Below, piece after piece: positions 5,549-6,507 of a DNA stretch of 6,507 bases. Position numbers and translations under genes: made by a program. The notes beneath the pieces were generated by a model that did not search any database, was not told the DNA's origin, and saw only the letters and a program-made list of their open reading frames with translations. Origin of the DNA: an uncultured Chloroflexota bacterium (GTDB lineage: Bacteria; Chloroflexota; Limnocylindria; Limnocylindrales; Limnocylindraceae); assembly GCA_937864085.1 (NCBI GenBank), contig CALMIH010000062.1:1-6507 (forward strand), written 5' to 3'. Position 1 is the first letter of the stretch. Each line of letters opens with the position of its first letter.

Positions 5549-6507
5549 GTAAGCCGATGCGCATCAGCAAGGTTGCGGCGCGTCGCTTCCTTGCTGAACG
5601 CCACCTGCTCCTTCCGCCGCGATCGCTTCCTGCGGGGCGCGGCTCAGTGCTCGCGCTTGTTGAGCGGCTCGGCTCGTTGCAGTTTGATCCAGTTGATCTT
5701 GCTGGGCGCAGCCACGAGATCGTCTGCCATGCACGCATTGACGGATTTGAACCGCGCTGGGTTGACGAACTCCTCTATGCAACGGTGCCGGCGAAGCGCG
5801 CACTGATCGAGCAGTACAACGGCGTGCTCGTGATCATCCCTACCAACGAACTCCCCTACTACCGTCGCCCTGCAGATCGGCGGCGTGAACGCTTCTGGAG
5901 CGACGGCACCTACAAGAAGTTGAAGCCGTGGGCAGACACCGTGATGCAGCGCATCACAGCCGAAGGGGCGCTGAGTGCCGCCGACTTTGGCCCGTCAAAG
6001 CTCGTCGACTGGTCGTGGGGCCCAACACCCGCCTACCGCGCAGCGCTCGAGATGCTCGCAAACTCTGGCCTCCTCTTTTTGGCACGACGCGAAGGGTCTA
6101 TCCGCTGGTTCGACCTTGCCGAGCGACTCGTTCCGCGCAACGTCTTGGAGCGGCGCGTCAGCGAAGAGGAACAGATCGAACACACCTTCTTGGCGCGACA
6201 TCGCGACCTAGGTCTCGCTTCAGCGAACGGTGTCTGGGTGCAGAACGACTGGCCGCTGAAACGCAAGGAGCTGGTGAGTCGGCTCACCGCTCGCGGCGCA
6301 CTTCATGAAATTGAAATTGAAGGGCTTGACGGCGTCTGGCGTATTCCAGGTGCAGAACGCTTTGCTCTGGAGGCGGCGGTGCGCGCCACCACCGGGACGC
6401 GAACCGCAACAGCTGATCCGAACGCGGTGGCGCTCCTCTCGCCGCTCGACCCGCTCATCCACGACCGGAAGCGACTTGAGGCGCTGTATGGCTTCCGCTA
6501 CCGCTGG
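5545..6507 (+). CDS. YcaQ/AlkX-like winged-helix DNA glycosylase (HTH_42 family), partial
   Basis: This belongs to the HTH_42 family, whose characterised members (E. coli YcaQ, Streptomyces AlkZ) are DNA glycosylases that remove bulky alkylated bases and unhook interstrand crosslinks. The first 321 residues are present; the gene runs off the right edge. YcaQ is about 410 aa, so perhaps 80-100 residues are missing. Supporting motifs: ISKVAARRFLAERHLL (7-22) as the first winged-helix element; LGSLQFDPVDLAGRSHEIVCHARI (42-65), containing Gln46-Phe47-Asp48, which fits the Q-hydrophobic-D catalytic motif of the YcaQ class and not the Q-hydrophobic-Q of AlkZ; the LSAADFG region (142-148) as a second winged helix; and LLSPLDPLIHDRKRLEALYGFRYRW (297-321), strongly diagnostic. 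The ATG at 5545 overlaps the preceding stop. ATG at 5557 is an alternative. No Shine-Dalgarno is seen, consistent with translational coupling. Confidence 0.9.
   Translation, partial: MSKPMRISKVAARRFLAERHLLLPPRSLPAGRGSVLALVERLGSLQFDPVDLAGRSHEIVCHARIDGFEPRWVDELLYATVPAKRALIEQYNGVLVIIPTNELPYYRRPADRRRERFWSDGTYKKLKPWADTVMQRITAEGALSAADFGPSKLVDWSWGPTPAYRAALEMLANSGLLFLARREGSIRWFDLAERLVPRNVLERRVSEEEQIEHTFLARHRDLGLASANGVWVQNDWPLKRKELVSRLTARGALHEIEIEGLDGVWRIPGAERFALEAAVRATTGTRTATADPNAVALLSPLDPLIHDRKRLEALYGFRYRW

Noticed and set aside
5619..5626. GCGATCGC octamer (cyanobacterial HIP1 sequence)
   Set aside because: I noticed only this single copy, within a coding region; cyanobacterial genomes carry many more per kilobase scale.
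1..6507. A hidden defence, mobile or RNA-guided system
   Set aside because: Nearly the whole window is explained by six genes of known families. The only non-coding stretches are 140, 118, 38 and 15 bases, with no repeats array, terminal inverted repeats or structured RNA candidate beyond small hairpins.

Overview
The window holds six protein genes and looks like ordinary chromosomal sequence from a moderately GC-rich free-living bacterium. It has two transcription blocks diverging from a 38-bp gap at 3996-4033. Genes left of the gap are on the minus strand and genes right of it are on the plus strand. I see no rRNA, tRNA, CRISPR array, transposase, integrase or other mobile-element signature.

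Left block, in transcription order: a 319-aa EamA/DMT-family exporter, then after a 118-bp promoter region the start of a high-affinity phosphate uptake (pst) operon, pstS - pstC - pstA. pstA runs off the left edge, and pstB would be expected beyond it. PstS captures phosphate outside the membrane, PstC and PstA form the channel, and PstB would supply the ATPase. The pstS promoter region carries 11-nt-phased repeats resembling an actinobacterial PhoP (PHO) box. A GC-rich hairpin lies between pstS and pstC, and pstC and pstA overlap by ATGA.

Right block: a second EamA-family exporter of the YedA-like type, a YbaK/EbsC-family protein (probable aminoacyl-tRNA editing deacylase), and a YcaQ/AlkX-like winged-helix DNA glycosylase cut by the right edge. 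The gap between the first two is 15 bp and the last two overlap by ATGA, so they are probably co-transcribed. The proteins suggest no common pathway beyond general housekeeping or stress protection.

The organism cannot be fixed from this window. The PHO-box-like repeat, the GTG start of pstC and TANNNT motifs six bases before three start codons (a leaderless-mRNA pattern) fit Actinomycetota, or less likely Chloroflexota. The PstS signal peptide has no lipobox cysteine, which is unusual for a typical Gram-positive PstS. I found no convincing novel multi-gene system. The observations most worth checking are regulatory: the PHO-like box, the repeated leaderless geometry and the pstS-pstC hairpin.
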